Source: Mesorhizobium sp. (GTDB lineage: Bacteria > Pseudomonadota > Alphaproteobacteria > Rhizobiales > Rhizobiaceae). From it: 64,000 nt of DNA. The position numbers and the translations under genes were made by a program. Shown piece by piece: positions 56,755-64,000 of the stretch. The stretch spans positions 1 to 64,000 of the forward strand of contig SUGL01000035.1 of the NCBI GenBank assembly GCA_004963905.1, read 5' to 3'. Below the pieces are notes generated by a model. The model searched no databases and had not been told where the DNA came from. It was given only the letters and a program-made list of their open reading frames with translations. Position 1 is the stretch's first letter; every line of letters starts with the position of its first letter.

Positions 56755-57984
56755 ATGAGCCTTGCGAAATGGACTGTCGGCCTGTTGGCCGGAATGAGCA
56801 TGGTGGCGTTTGCCGCGCCGGCCGATGCGGGCGAGGTGCGCGTCACCGTCGCCGAATACAGCGCCAAGACCGGTCCTTATTTCGAAGCGGTGAAGAAGGA
56901 ATTCGAGGCGGCCAATCCGGGCATCACCATCAAGTATGAAGTGGTGCCGTGGGATGTGCTGCTGCAAAAGCTCACCACCGACATCACCGCCGGCACCAAT
57001 GCCGATCTGTCGATCATCGGCACGCGCTGGCTGATCGACTTCGTGCAGCAGGATGTCGCCGAGCCGCTCGACGGCTACATCACGCCCGAGTTCAAGGACC
57101 GCTTCATCGATACCTTCCTGCAGCCCTCGATCATGAACGGCCACACCTACGGCCTGCCGATCGCCGCCTCGGCGCGCGCCATGTATTACAACAAGGAGTT
57201 GTTCGAGAAGGCCGGCATCGCCAAGCCGCCGGCGACCTGGACCGAGCTGCAGGAGGACGCGCGCAAGATCAAGGGCGTCGGCGCCTTCGGTTTCGGCCTG
57301 CAGGGCAAGGAGATCGAGACCGACGTCTATTACTATTACGCGATGTGGTCGCAAGGCACCGAGATCCTCAACAAGGACGGCACGTCCGGCTTGAGCACGC
57401 CGGGCGCGCTCGAGGCCGCCAAGCTCTACAAGTCGATGATCGACGAGGGGCTGACCGAGCCGGGCGTGACCTCCAACAACCGCGAGGACGTGCAGAACCT
57501 GTTCAAGCAGGGCAAGGTCGGCATGATGATCACCGCGCCCTTCCTGTCCAACCAGATCAAGGAAGAAGCGCCGAGCCTGAAATATGGCGTCGCCGCCATT
57601 CCGGCCGGTCCGACCGGCGCGCGCGGCACCTATGGCGTCACCGATAGCATCATCATGTTCAAGAACTCCAAGAACAAGGACGAAGCCTGGAAGCTGCTCG
57701 ACTTCCTGTTCACCAAGGAGCAGCGCGCCAAGTTCACGCAGGGCGAAGGCTTCCTGCCGGTGAACAAGGAAGAGGCGAAGATGGACTACTACGTCAACAA
57801 CGCCGATCTCGCCGCCTTCACCGCGCTGCTGCCCGACGCTCGCTTCGCGCCGGTCATTCCGGGCTGGGAGGAGATCGCGCAGATCACCTCGGACGCGATG
57901 CAGAAGATCTATCTCGGCAGCGCCGAGCCGGAGGCTGCACTGAAGGAGGCGGCGGCTAAGGCCAATGGCGTGCTGAAGAAATAG
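56755..57984 (+). CDS. Sugar ABC importer, extracellular binding protein
   Basis: A 409-residue SBP_bac_1 protein. The signal peptide is about 1-25 (MSLAKWTVGLLAGMSMVAFA, cut near ADAG). The mature chain has the pattern VKKEFEAANPGITIKYEVVP and YGLPIAASARAMYYNKELFE, as in maltose or polyol binders. A GGGAGAAATCAG ribosome site precedes the ATG at 56755. First gene of the plus-strand operon; a class A palindrome follows it. The ligand is unknown. Confidence 0.93.
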   Translation: MSLAKWTVGLLAGMSMVAFAAPADAGEVRVTVAEYSAKTGPYFEAVKKEFEAANPGITIKYEVVPWDVLLQKLTTDITAGTNADLSIIGTRWLIDFVQQDVAEPLDGYITPEFKDRFIDTFLQPSIMNGHTYGLPIAASARAMYYNKELFEKAGIAKPPATWTELQEDARKIKGVGAFGFGLQGKEIETDVYYYYAMWSQGTEILNKDGTSGLSTPGALEAAKLYKSMIDEGLTEPGVTSNNREDVQNLFKQGKVGMMITAPFLSNQIKEEAPSLKYGVAAIPAGPTGARGTYGVTDSIIMFKNSKNKDEAWKLLDFLFTKEQRAKFTQGEGFLPVNKEEAKMDYYVNNADLAAFTALLPDARFAPVIPGWEEIAQITSDAMQKIYLGSAEPEAALKEAAAKANGVLKK

Positions 57985-58094
57985 GGCGTCACTCCCTGCG
58001 CCCCGTGGCGCGCCCCACCCCGTCGGGGCGCGCCACATCTTTCCGGCCTTCAGCAGAAAGAGAGAATCGTCGATGTCAGCGACGCACCAGCCAG

Positions 58095-58296
58095 CCCCCT
58101 TCCTCTCCCTCCGGAGGGGGGAGAGGTGGCTCGGCGAAGCCGAGACGGAGTGGGGGAACCACCTGGCAACCGCCGCGAACGGACGTGCGAAGGGCACCAG
58201 GCGCAAGCATCGCCTCGCCTTGCGCCCAAGGGTCGACCCCCACTCCGTCGAGCTTCGCTCGACACCTCTCCCCCGATCGACGGGGGAGAGGAAGGG
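58095..58296. repeat. Composite palindromic repeat (class A), copy 6, in a 384-base gap
   Basis: CCCCCTTCCTCTCCCTCCGG at 58096 and its inverted partner ending near 58296 frame a 100-base centre. Arms contain hairpins CTCCCTCCGGAGGGGGGAG, CTCGGCGAAGCCGAG and CGAGCTTCGCTCG. It occupies the gap 57985-58368 between the binding-protein gene and the first permease. The rest of that gap shows no gene. Confidence 0.85.
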
Positions 58297-58368
58297 CCCT
58301 CTTCCGCAACCGCTGCGGAGGACGGGCAAGCAGGTGAGGGGCAGCACCAACGCTGGCCGGGAATTCAG

Positions 58369-59310
58369 ATGCGGGGACGTACCTTGAGCACCAATGCCGC
58401 TGCCACTGCCGTCTACCCGCAACATGGTGCCAGTCAGCCGATGCAAAGCCGTATCCTGCCCTACCTGCTGACGCTCCCCAGCCTGCTCTTGGCGGCGGTG
58501 GTGATCTTCTGGCCGGTCTGGGATCTGGTGCAGATCTCGACGCATGACGTGAATCGCTTCGGCCAGTTGCGCGACTTCAGCGGCCTGGCCAATTTCTGGG
58601 CGCTCGCCGCCGATCCCGACTTTGTCGCAGCACTCTGGCGCACCGGCTTATGGACCGTGCTGGTGGTCGGCGGCGCGCTGCTCTTGTCGATCCCGGTGGC
58701 AATCATCCTCAACAGCGATTTCTATGGCCGCGGGCTGGCGCGCGTCATCATCATGCTGCCCTGGGCGGTGTCGCTTACCATGACGGCGGTGGTCTGGCGC
58801 TGGGCGCTCAACGGCGAAAGCGGCATGCTGAACTCGGCGCTGATGAAGCTTGGTATCATCAGCCAGAATATCCAGTGGCTGGCGAGCGCCGAGACGGCTT
58901 TCCCGATGCAGGTGCTGATCGGCATACTGGTAACGGTGCCGTTCACCACCACCATCTTCCTCGGCGGCCTGTCCTCGATCCCCGACGATCTCTACGAGGC
59001 GGCGGCGCTCGAAGGCGCAACGCCCTTCCAGCAGTTCCGCGAGATCACCTTCCCGCTCTTGAAGCCCTTCATCAACATCGCGATCGTGCTCAACACCATC
59101 TATGTCTTCAACTCCTTCCCGATCATCTGGGTGATGACGCAGGGCGGGCCGGCGAACTCGACCGACATTCTGGTCACGCATCTCTACAAGCTCGCCTTCC
59201 GCATCGGCAAGCTGGGCGAGGCGTCCGCCGTGTCGCTGGTGATGTTCGTGATCCTGCTCATCTTCACCATGATCTATGTACGCCTCGCCATGCGGGAGCA
59301 GCGCGCATGA
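58369..59310 (+). CDS. Sugar ABC importer, permease 1 (MalF-like)
   Basis: A 313-residue permease with six membrane helices, the first at about 28-50. The EAA loop that docks the ATPase reads [20 protein letters not shown]. The start is uncertain: ATG 58369, TTG 58384 or ATG 58441 are all possible, because the 5' end abuts a repeat; 58369 is used. Its stop overlaps permease 2 (ATGA). Confidence 0.88.
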   Translation: MRGRTLSTNAAATAVYPQHGASQPMQSRILPYLLTLPSLLLAAVVIFWPVWDLVQISTHDVNRFGQLRDFSGLANFWALAADPDFVAALWRTGLWTVLVVGGALLLSIPVAIILNSDFYGRGLARVIIMLPWAVSLTMTAVVWRWALNGESGMLNSALMKLGIISQNIQWLASAETAFPMQVLIGILVTVPFTTTIFLGGLSSIPDDLYEAAALEGATPFQQFREITFPLLKPFINIAIVLNTIYVFNSFPIIWVMTQGGPANSTDILVTHLYKLAFRIGKLGEASAVSLVMFVILLIFTMIYVRLAMREQRA

Positions 59311-60134
59311 GGAACGGCAAGCTGAGACGCACGATCATCGCCTGGCTGCTGCTTGCGCCATTGATCGTGGTGACGATCTTTCCCTTCGCGGTGATGTTCC
59401 TCACCGCGGTCAAGCCGCGGCCGGAGGTGCTCTCGCCCACCTGGTGGCCAAGCGAGTTCCGCTGGTCGAACTTTGCCGACATGTGGGTGGCGACCGGCTT
59501 CGGCCAGGCGCTCGTCAACTCGCTCTATGTCTCGGCGCTGGCGACGATCGGCGCCATACTGATCTCGGTGCCGGCGGCTTACGCCATGTCGCGCTTCCGC
59601 TTTGCCGGCTACGGCGCCTTCCGCCAGTTCCTGCTGATCTCGCAGATGATCTCGCCGATCGTGCTGGTGCTCGGCCTGTTCCGGCTGATGGCGGCCTGGG
59701 GGCTGGTCGAGAGCACGACGGCGCTGGGCTTCATCTACATGGCCTTCAACGTCGCCTTCACGGTGTGGATGCTGCAGAGCTATTTCGACACCATCCCGCG
59801 CGATCTCGAGGAGGCGGCCTGGATGGAGGGCGCCGGACGATGGCTGACGCTGCGAAAAGTGTTCCTGCCGCTCTGTCTGCCGGCGATCGCGGTGACAGCG
59901 ATCTTCACCTTCATCAATGCCTGGAACGAGTTCGTCGTGGCGCTCACCATGCTTCGCAGCCAGGAAAGCTACACGCTGCCGATCCAGGTTTTCTCGCTGG
60001 TGGCCGGCCGCTATACGATCGAATGGCACCATGTCATGGCGGCCACGCTGCTCGCGACCTTGCCGGTGGCGATCCTGTTCATCTGGCTGCAGCGCTACCT
60101 CGTCCGGGGCCTCGCGCTCGGGGCGGTCAAATAG
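59307..60134 (+). CDS. Sugar ABC importer, permease 2 (MalG-like)
   Basis: A 275-residue permease with six helices and the EAA loop [23 protein letters not shown] 59307 overlaps the permease 1 stop by four bases; longer frames upstream are rejected. It is followed after 79 bases with a class C hairpin by the M81 peptidase gene. Confidence 0.93.
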   Translation: MRNGKLRRTIIAWLLLAPLIVVTIFPFAVMFLTAVKPRPEVLSPTWWPSEFRWSNFADMWVATGFGQALVNSLYVSALATIGAILISVPAAYAMSRFRFAGYGAFRQFLLISQMISPIVLVLGLFRLMAAWGLVESTTALGFIYMAFNVAFTVWMLQSYFDTIPRDLEEAAWMEGAGRWLTLRKVFLPLCLPAIAVTAIFTFINAWNEFVVALTMLRSQESYTLPIQVFSLVAGRYTIEWHHVMAATLLATLPVAILFIWLQRYLVRGLALGAVK

Positions 60135-60142
60135 CAATCCCA

Positions 60143-60185
60143 GCAATTCCAGGAAAAGCGTGCAGCGGTTTCGGCCCGGAATTGC
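60143..60185. repeat. Class C hairpin repeat
   Basis: GCAATTCC at 60143-60150 pairs with GGAATTGC at 60178-60185, and the loop ends AGCGG. It lies between the last permease and the M81 peptidase gene, so it could lower or separate expression of the latter. Confidence 0.7.
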
Positions 60186-60213
60186 GAAAAAGAAGAGTCC
60201 TTACGGAGTTTTG

Positions 60214-61686
60214 ATGCGCATCTTCACCGCCTCGCTGGCGACGGAAACCAACACCTTCTCGCCGGTGCCGACCGACCGGGCCTCGTTCGAAATGGCCTTC
60301 TATGCCGGTCCCGGCAAGCATCCGGAAACACCGACGCTATGCTCCTCGCCGATCGTGGCGTTGCGCAAGCGCGCGGCCAGTGAAGGGCTGACCGTCATCG
60401 AAGGCACCGCCACCTGGGCGGAGCCGGGTGGCCTGGTGCAGCGGCAGACCTATGAGGCGCTGCGCGACGAAATCCTCGATCAGCTCAAATCCGCGCTGCC
60501 GGTCGATGCGGTGATCCTCGGCCTGCATGGCGCCATGGTCGCGCAAGGCTATGACGACTGCGAAGGCGATCTGCTGGAGCGCGTGCGCGCCATCGTCGGG
60601 CCGAAAGTGGTGATCGCTTCGGAGTTCGATCCGCACAGCCATTTGACGCCGAAGCGCGTCGCGGCTTGCGATGTCATGGCCTATTTCCTCGAATTCCCGC
60701 ACACCGATTTCTACGAGCGCGGCGAGCATGTCGTCGAGCTCGGCCTTGCGGCGGCGCGCGGCGAGATCAAGCCGGTGATCTCCACCTTCGACTGCCGCAT
60801 GATCCAGGTGCTGCCGACCAGCCGCGAGCCGATGCGCTCCTTCGTCGACAAAATAAAAGCCCTGCACGGCAAGGACGGCGTGCTGTCGGTCTCGGTCGTC
60901 CACGGTTTCATGGCCGCCGACGTGCCGGAGATGGGCACACGCATCCTGGTCGTCACCGACAATGACAAGGCAAAGGGCGATCGGCTCGCCGAGACGCTGG
61001 GGCGGGAACTCTACGCCTTGCGCGAAAAGACGGCGATGACGACGCTTTCCGCCACCGCGGGCATAGAGCGGGCGCTTGCCGTGCGCGCAGAGCATCAGGA
61101 CAAGCCGGCGGTGATCGCCGACATCTGGGACAATCCAGGCGGCGGCGTGCCGGGCGACGGCACCATCGTGCTGCGCGAGCTTCTGGCGCGCGGCGTCGGC
61201 AAGGTCGGCGTCGCGACCATCTGGGACCCGATCGCGGTGACCTTCTGCCAAGCTGCCGGAGAGGGTGCCGTCATCGATCTGCGCTTCGGCGGCAAGGCCG
61301 GCCCCCAGGCCGGCGAGCCGATCGATGCGCGCGTCACGGTGCTGAAAGCGGTCAGCGAAGGCTGGCAGAGTTTCGGGCCGAGCCGGGTGACGCTGGGGCC
61401 GGCCGCGGTGGTGCGCATCGAAGGCACCGAGGTCGACGTCATCCTCAACACCAACCGCACCCAGACCTTCGAGCCGGACATCTTTTCCAATATCGGCATC
61501 GATCCGATGGGCAAGGACGTGCTGCTGGTCAAGTCGACCAACCATTTCTACGCCGGCTTCGCGCCGATCGCCGCCGAAATCATCTATGTCGCGGCGCCGA
61601 GTTCTTATCCGAGCAATCCGGCGGTGACGGACTATAAGAAGCTGAAGCGGCCGATCTGGCCGAGGGTGGCCGATCCGTGGAGCTGA
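60214..61686 (+). CDS. M81-family metallopeptidase (MlrC-like)
   Basis: A 490-residue protein of the M81 family (microcystinase C, MlrC). It starts MRIFTASLATETNTFSPVPT; Zn-site segments are EFDPHSHLTPKR, FPHTDFYERGEHV and, in the C-terminal half, DNPGGGVPGDGT. Characterised members cleave short peptides of microcystin breakdown, but most rhizobial M81 proteins lie in ABC transporter clusters and their substrate is unknown. It closes the plus-strand operon, so the imported compound may carry an amide bond. Cytosolic: no signal peptide. Confidence 0.92.
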   Translation: MRIFTASLATETNTFSPVPTDRASFEMAFYAGPGKHPETPTLCSSPIVALRKRAASEGLTVIEGTATWAEPGGLVQRQTYEALRDEILDQLKSALPVDAVILGLHGAMVAQGYDDCEGDLLERVRAIVGPKVVIASEFDPHSHLTPKRVAACDVMAYFLEFPHTDFYERGEHVVELGLAAARGEIKPVISTFDCRMIQVLPTSREPMRSFVDKIKALHGKDGVLSVSVVHGFMAADVPEMGTRILVVTDNDKAKGDRLAETLGRELYALREKTAMTTLSATAGIERALAVRAEHQDKPAVIADIWDNPGGGVPGDGTIVLRELLARGVGKVGVATIWDPIAVTFCQAAGEGAVIDLRFGGKAGPQAGEPIDARVTVLKAVSEGWQSFGPSRVTLGPAAVVRIEGTEVDVILNTNRTQTFEPDIFSNIGIDPMGKDVLLVKSTNHFYAGFAPIAAEIIYVAAPSSYPSNPAVTDYKKLKRPIWPRVADPWS

Positions 61687-61843
61687 TAATCTCCCCCCTT
61701 GAGGGGGAGATGTCGCCGAAGGCGACAGAAGGGGTCGGTTAGACTGGGCTCGGCCTTGCTGCAAAACGGAGGTTGGCGCTTCACGCGCGGCGACCCCCTC
61801 TGGCCGCTTCGCGGCCATCTCCCCCTCAAGGGGGGAGATTATC
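61687..61843. repeat. Composite palindromic repeat (class A), copy 7
   Basis: ATAATCTCCCCCCTTGAGGG at 61687 returns inverted as the sequence ending GGGGAGATTAT at 61842. Internal hairpins include GTCGCCGAAGGCGAC and TGGCCGCTTCGCGGCCA. It fills almost the whole gap between the stop codons of the convergent M81 and M3 genes. Confidence 0.9.
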
Positions 61844-61847
61844 GGCG

Positions 61848-63902
61848 CTACACCAGCCCGCGCTTCACCATCATCGCCTCCGGCGACGGCATCTTGCCGC
61901 GGAAGGCTGTGTAGAGTTCCTCCGGATCCTTCGACCCGCCGGCGGCGTAGATATTCTTCTTCAGCCGTTCGGCCAGCTCCGGATTGAAGGGATCGCCGGT
62001 CTCCTCGAAAGCCGAGAAGGCGTCTGCGTCGAGCACTTCCGACCACATGTAGGAATAATAGCCGGCTGAGTATCCGTCGCCGGCGAAGACGTGGCCGAAA
62101 TGCGGAGTGCGGTGGCGCATCGCGATGGTGTCGGGCATGTGCAGCTTTTCCAGCGTTTCGGCTTCGAAACGAAGCGGCTCGCCCGGCGCGTCCGGACGCG
62201 CGTGATAGGCCATGTCGATCAGCGCCGAGGCGGTGAACTCGACGGTGGCGAAGCCGGCGCCGAAGGTGCGGGCGGCGAGCATCTTGTCGAGCAGGTCCTT
62301 CGGCATCGGCTTGCCGGTCCTGACGTGCAGCGCGTGCTTTTCCAGCACCGCCGGAACCGTCAGCCAATGCTCGTAGAGCTGCGAGGGCAGTTCGACGAAA
62401 TCGCGGCTGACCGAAGTGCCCGAGACCGACGGCCAGGTGACGTCGGTCAGCATGCCATGCAGCGCATGGCCGAATTCGTGGAACAAAGTCTTCGCCTCAT
62501 CGACCGACAGGAGTGCGGCCTCGCCGGCCGGCGGCTTGGCGAAATTCATGATGTTGTAGATGACGGGCTTGGCGCCGTCGCCCAGTTTGTAGCCGGATTT
62601 CAAGGCGCTCATCCAGGCGCCGGAGCGTTTTGACGGCCGTGCGAAATAGTCGGCGAGGAAGAGGCCGCGCTCGCTGCCGTCGACGTTCTTGACCACGAAA
62701 ACGCGTGCGTCGGGATGCCAGGCGGCAATGCCCTTCTTTTCCTCGAAGCTGATGCCGAAGAGTTTTGTCGCGACGTCGAAGCAGGCCTCGATGACGCGTT
62801 CGAGCTGCAAGTAGGGTTTCAGCTCAGCCTCGTCGAAAGCGAATTTCTCGGCACGCAGCTTCTCCTGGTAGAAGCGCCAGTCCCAGGCGGCGAATTTCTC
62901 ATTGCTGCCGGCTTCGGCCGCCAGGCGCTCGAGCTCCTTCTGGTCGGCGGCCGCCTTCTCCAGCGCCTTTTCCCAAACGGGATCGAGCAGATCATGCACG
63001 GCCTTCGGAGTCTTTGCCATGGTGTCGTCGAGCTTCAGCGCGGCGTAGGATTCATAGCCAAGCAGCTTCGCCTTTTCGGCGCGCAGCTTCAGCATGTCGC
63101 GCACCACATCCGAGTTGTCGCTGGCGCCGCCATTCTGGCCGCGCATGGTGAAGGCGCGGTAGGCTGCCTCGCGCAGGTCGCGACGCTCCGAGAAGGTCGA
63201 GAACGGCTCGTAGATCGAGCGCGACAGCGTCACAGCATAGCGGCCCTTCTGGCCGCGCATCTCGGCCGCCTCGGCCATGGCGCTCTTCAAAAAATCCGGC
63301 AGGCCGGCAAGGTCCGCCTCGTCGAGGAACAGCGCCCAGTCACGCTCGTCGGCAAGCACGTTCTGGCCGAATTTGGTGCCGAGCGAGGAGAGTTCCTCGT
63401 TGATCGCCGCGAGCCGCTTCTTGCCATCCGCGTCCAGTTTCGCGCCCGACCGGACAAAGCCTTTCCAGGTCTTTTCCAGCACACGCAGCGTCTCGGGATC
63501 GAGCCCCAGGCTGTCGCGGCGCTGGTAGAGGTCGTCGATGCGGGCGAACAATTTCTCGTTCATCGAGATCGCCGAGAAATGCCGCGACATCTTTGGCGAG
63601 ATGTCGCGCTCCATCGCCTGGATGGTGTCGTTGGTGTGGGCGCCGGCCCGGCACCAGAAGATCGACGAGACATGGTCGAGCGGCTGGCCGGCGAGCTCGA
63701 GCGCTGCCAGCGTGTTCTCGACGGTCGGCGTCTCGCCGTTGCCGGCGATGGCGTCGATCTCCGCCTGATGCGCCTGCAGCGCCGCGTCGAAGACCGGGCC
63801 GAAATCATTGTCGCCGATGCGCGAGAAATCCGGCAGGCCGAGCGGCCCCTGCCAAAAGGTCAGCGGATGGGCGGCGAGGTCGACGGCTTTTGCAGATGAC
63901 AT
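61848..63902 (-). CDS. M3-family metallopeptidase (oligopeptidase A / Dcp-like)
   Basis: A 684-residue zinc peptidase. The catalytic motif HEFGHALHGML (about residue 475) gives two His ligands and the Glu; the third ligand Glu is in SRDFVELPSQLYEHW. The fold is otherwise all helical. M3 enzymes degrade short peptides in the cytosol or periplasm; no signal peptide is seen, so it is cytosolic. ATG 63902 (MSSAKAVDLAAHPLTFW) is chosen over an ATG 24 codons upstream that has a poor start context. It is convergent with the M81 gene; two peptidases facing each other may be coincidence. Confidence 0.95.
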   Translation of the reverse strand: MSSAKAVDLAAHPLTFWQGPLGLPDFSRIGDNDFGPVFDAALQAHQAEIDAIAGNGETPTVENTLAALELAGQPLDHVSSIFWCRAGAHTNDTIQAMERDISPKMSRHFSAISMNEKLFARIDDLYQRRDSLGLDPETLRVLEKTWKGFVRSGAKLDADGKKRLAAINEELSSLGTKFGQNVLADERDWALFLDEADLAGLPDFLKSAMAEAAEMRGQKGRYAVTLSRSIYEPFSTFSERRDLREAAYRAFTMRGQNGGASDNSDVVRDMLKLRAEKAKLLGYESYAALKLDDTMAKTPKAVHDLLDPVWEKALEKAAADQKELERLAAEAGSNEKFAAWDWRFYQEKLRAEKFAFDEAELKPYLQLERVIEACFDVATKLFGISFEEKKGIAAWHPDARVFVVKNVDGSERGLFLADYFARPSKRSGAWMSALKSGYKLGDGAKPVIYNIMNFAKPPAGEAALLSVDEAKTLFHEFGHALHGMLTDVTWPSVSGTSVSRDFVELPSQLYEHWLTVPAVLEKHALHVRTGKPMPKDLLDKMLAARTFGAGFATVEFTASALIDMAYHARPDAPGEPLRFEAETLEKLHMPDTIAMRHRTPHFGHVFAGDGYSAGYYSYMWSEVLDADAFSAFEETGDPFNPELAERLKKNIYAAGGSKDPEELYTAFRGKMPSPEAMMVKRGLV

Positions 63903-64000
63903 GAGCGATTCCGGTGGGCTGGATGAGGCGGGGTGCCCCGGATGTAGGGCGATGCCGCGCATCGCGCAACTCAACTTAGTAAGCGCTGCAGTCCTGCGCG

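Noticed and set aside
60337-62367. 676-residue open frame on the minus strand
   Set aside because: Antisense to the M81 gene and running through a palindromic repeat into the M3 gene; no motifs.

Overview
The window looks like a chromosomal segment of a high-GC alphaproteobacterium of the Rhizobiales, most likely Mesorhizobium or a close relative. This rests on gene content and order (tsaD-gpsA divergent from hemC-hemD-Mic60-like-HemY, a MucR/Ros regulator, DUF1127 proteins, many periplasmic-binding ABC systems), on pervasive long antisense shadow frames typical of high GC, and on several families of short palindromic intergenic repeats of the kind that litter rhizobial genomes. No taxonomic search was possible. 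No phage, integrase, transposase, rRNA operon or CRISPR array was seen. One tRNA gene (Ala, CGC) is present.

Layout. 0-4 kb: cyclic-nucleotide-binding protein, OmpR-type response regulator, L,D-transpeptidase-like protein, DUF1127 protein, LysR regulator, DUF1761 membrane protein. 4.1-13.9 kb: a conserved housekeeping block. The minus-strand operon tsaD-gpsA-YciI-EVE-methyltransferase is divergent from the plus-strand series hemC-hemD-Mic60-like-HemY-like-TerB-amidotransferase. 14-17.6 kb: MFS exporter, aminotransferase, MucR. 17.8-23.4 kb: a minus-strand operon GH15 glucoamylase, gnd, zwf, polyphosphate glucokinase, divergent from a GAF histidine kinase and response regulator pair. 25.8-31.5 kb: tautomerase, SMP-30 lactonase and a ribose-type ABC importer, followed by a TetR regulator. 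32.5-39.6 kb: a bifunctional beta-oxidation enzyme and a BMP-type ABC importer. 39.8-44.2 kb: short-chain dehydrogenase, a 49-residue membrane protein, flavin monooxygenase, an ECF sigma factor with a SnoaL tail, ABM monooxygenase and isochorismatase-like hydrolase. 44.4-49.2 kb: fhuC-exbB-exbD-tonB with a possible iron-responsive operator, then a Tat-exported multicopper oxidase. 49.3-52.4 kb: small envelope proteins and a curli-like locus (two curlin-repeat proteins and a CsgH-like chaperone) with no export genes in view. 52.7-53.6 kb: tRNA-Ala, YggT and DUF167. 53.8-61.7 kb: an RpiR-controlled sugar-type ABC importer with an SDR and an M81 (MlrC-like) metallopeptidase. 61.8-63.9 kb: an M3 oligopeptidase.

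How genes work together. The GH15-gnd-zwf-glucokinase operon reads as a cytosolic route from glucan to glucose, glucose-6-phosphate and pentose phosphates. The fhuC-exbB-exbD-tonB cluster energises and drives ferric siderophore uptake. Three ABC importer clusters each have a hairpin-forming repeat directly after the solute-binding-protein gene, a likely device for making more binding protein than membrane components.

Most unusual points: (1) the compact curli-like locus, whose two curlin genes share an upstream sequence motif at about the same distance; (2) seven composite palindromes and a second hairpin family whose stems change in step while the loop stays similar; (3) a Mic60/mitofilin-like gene in the heme operon; (4) a METTL20-like ETF-beta lysine methyltransferase candidate; (5) a TGA-N9-TCA motif in front of the fhuC-exbBD-tonB operon. 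Starts were chosen from ribosome binding sites and overlaps and differ in places from the longest open frame.
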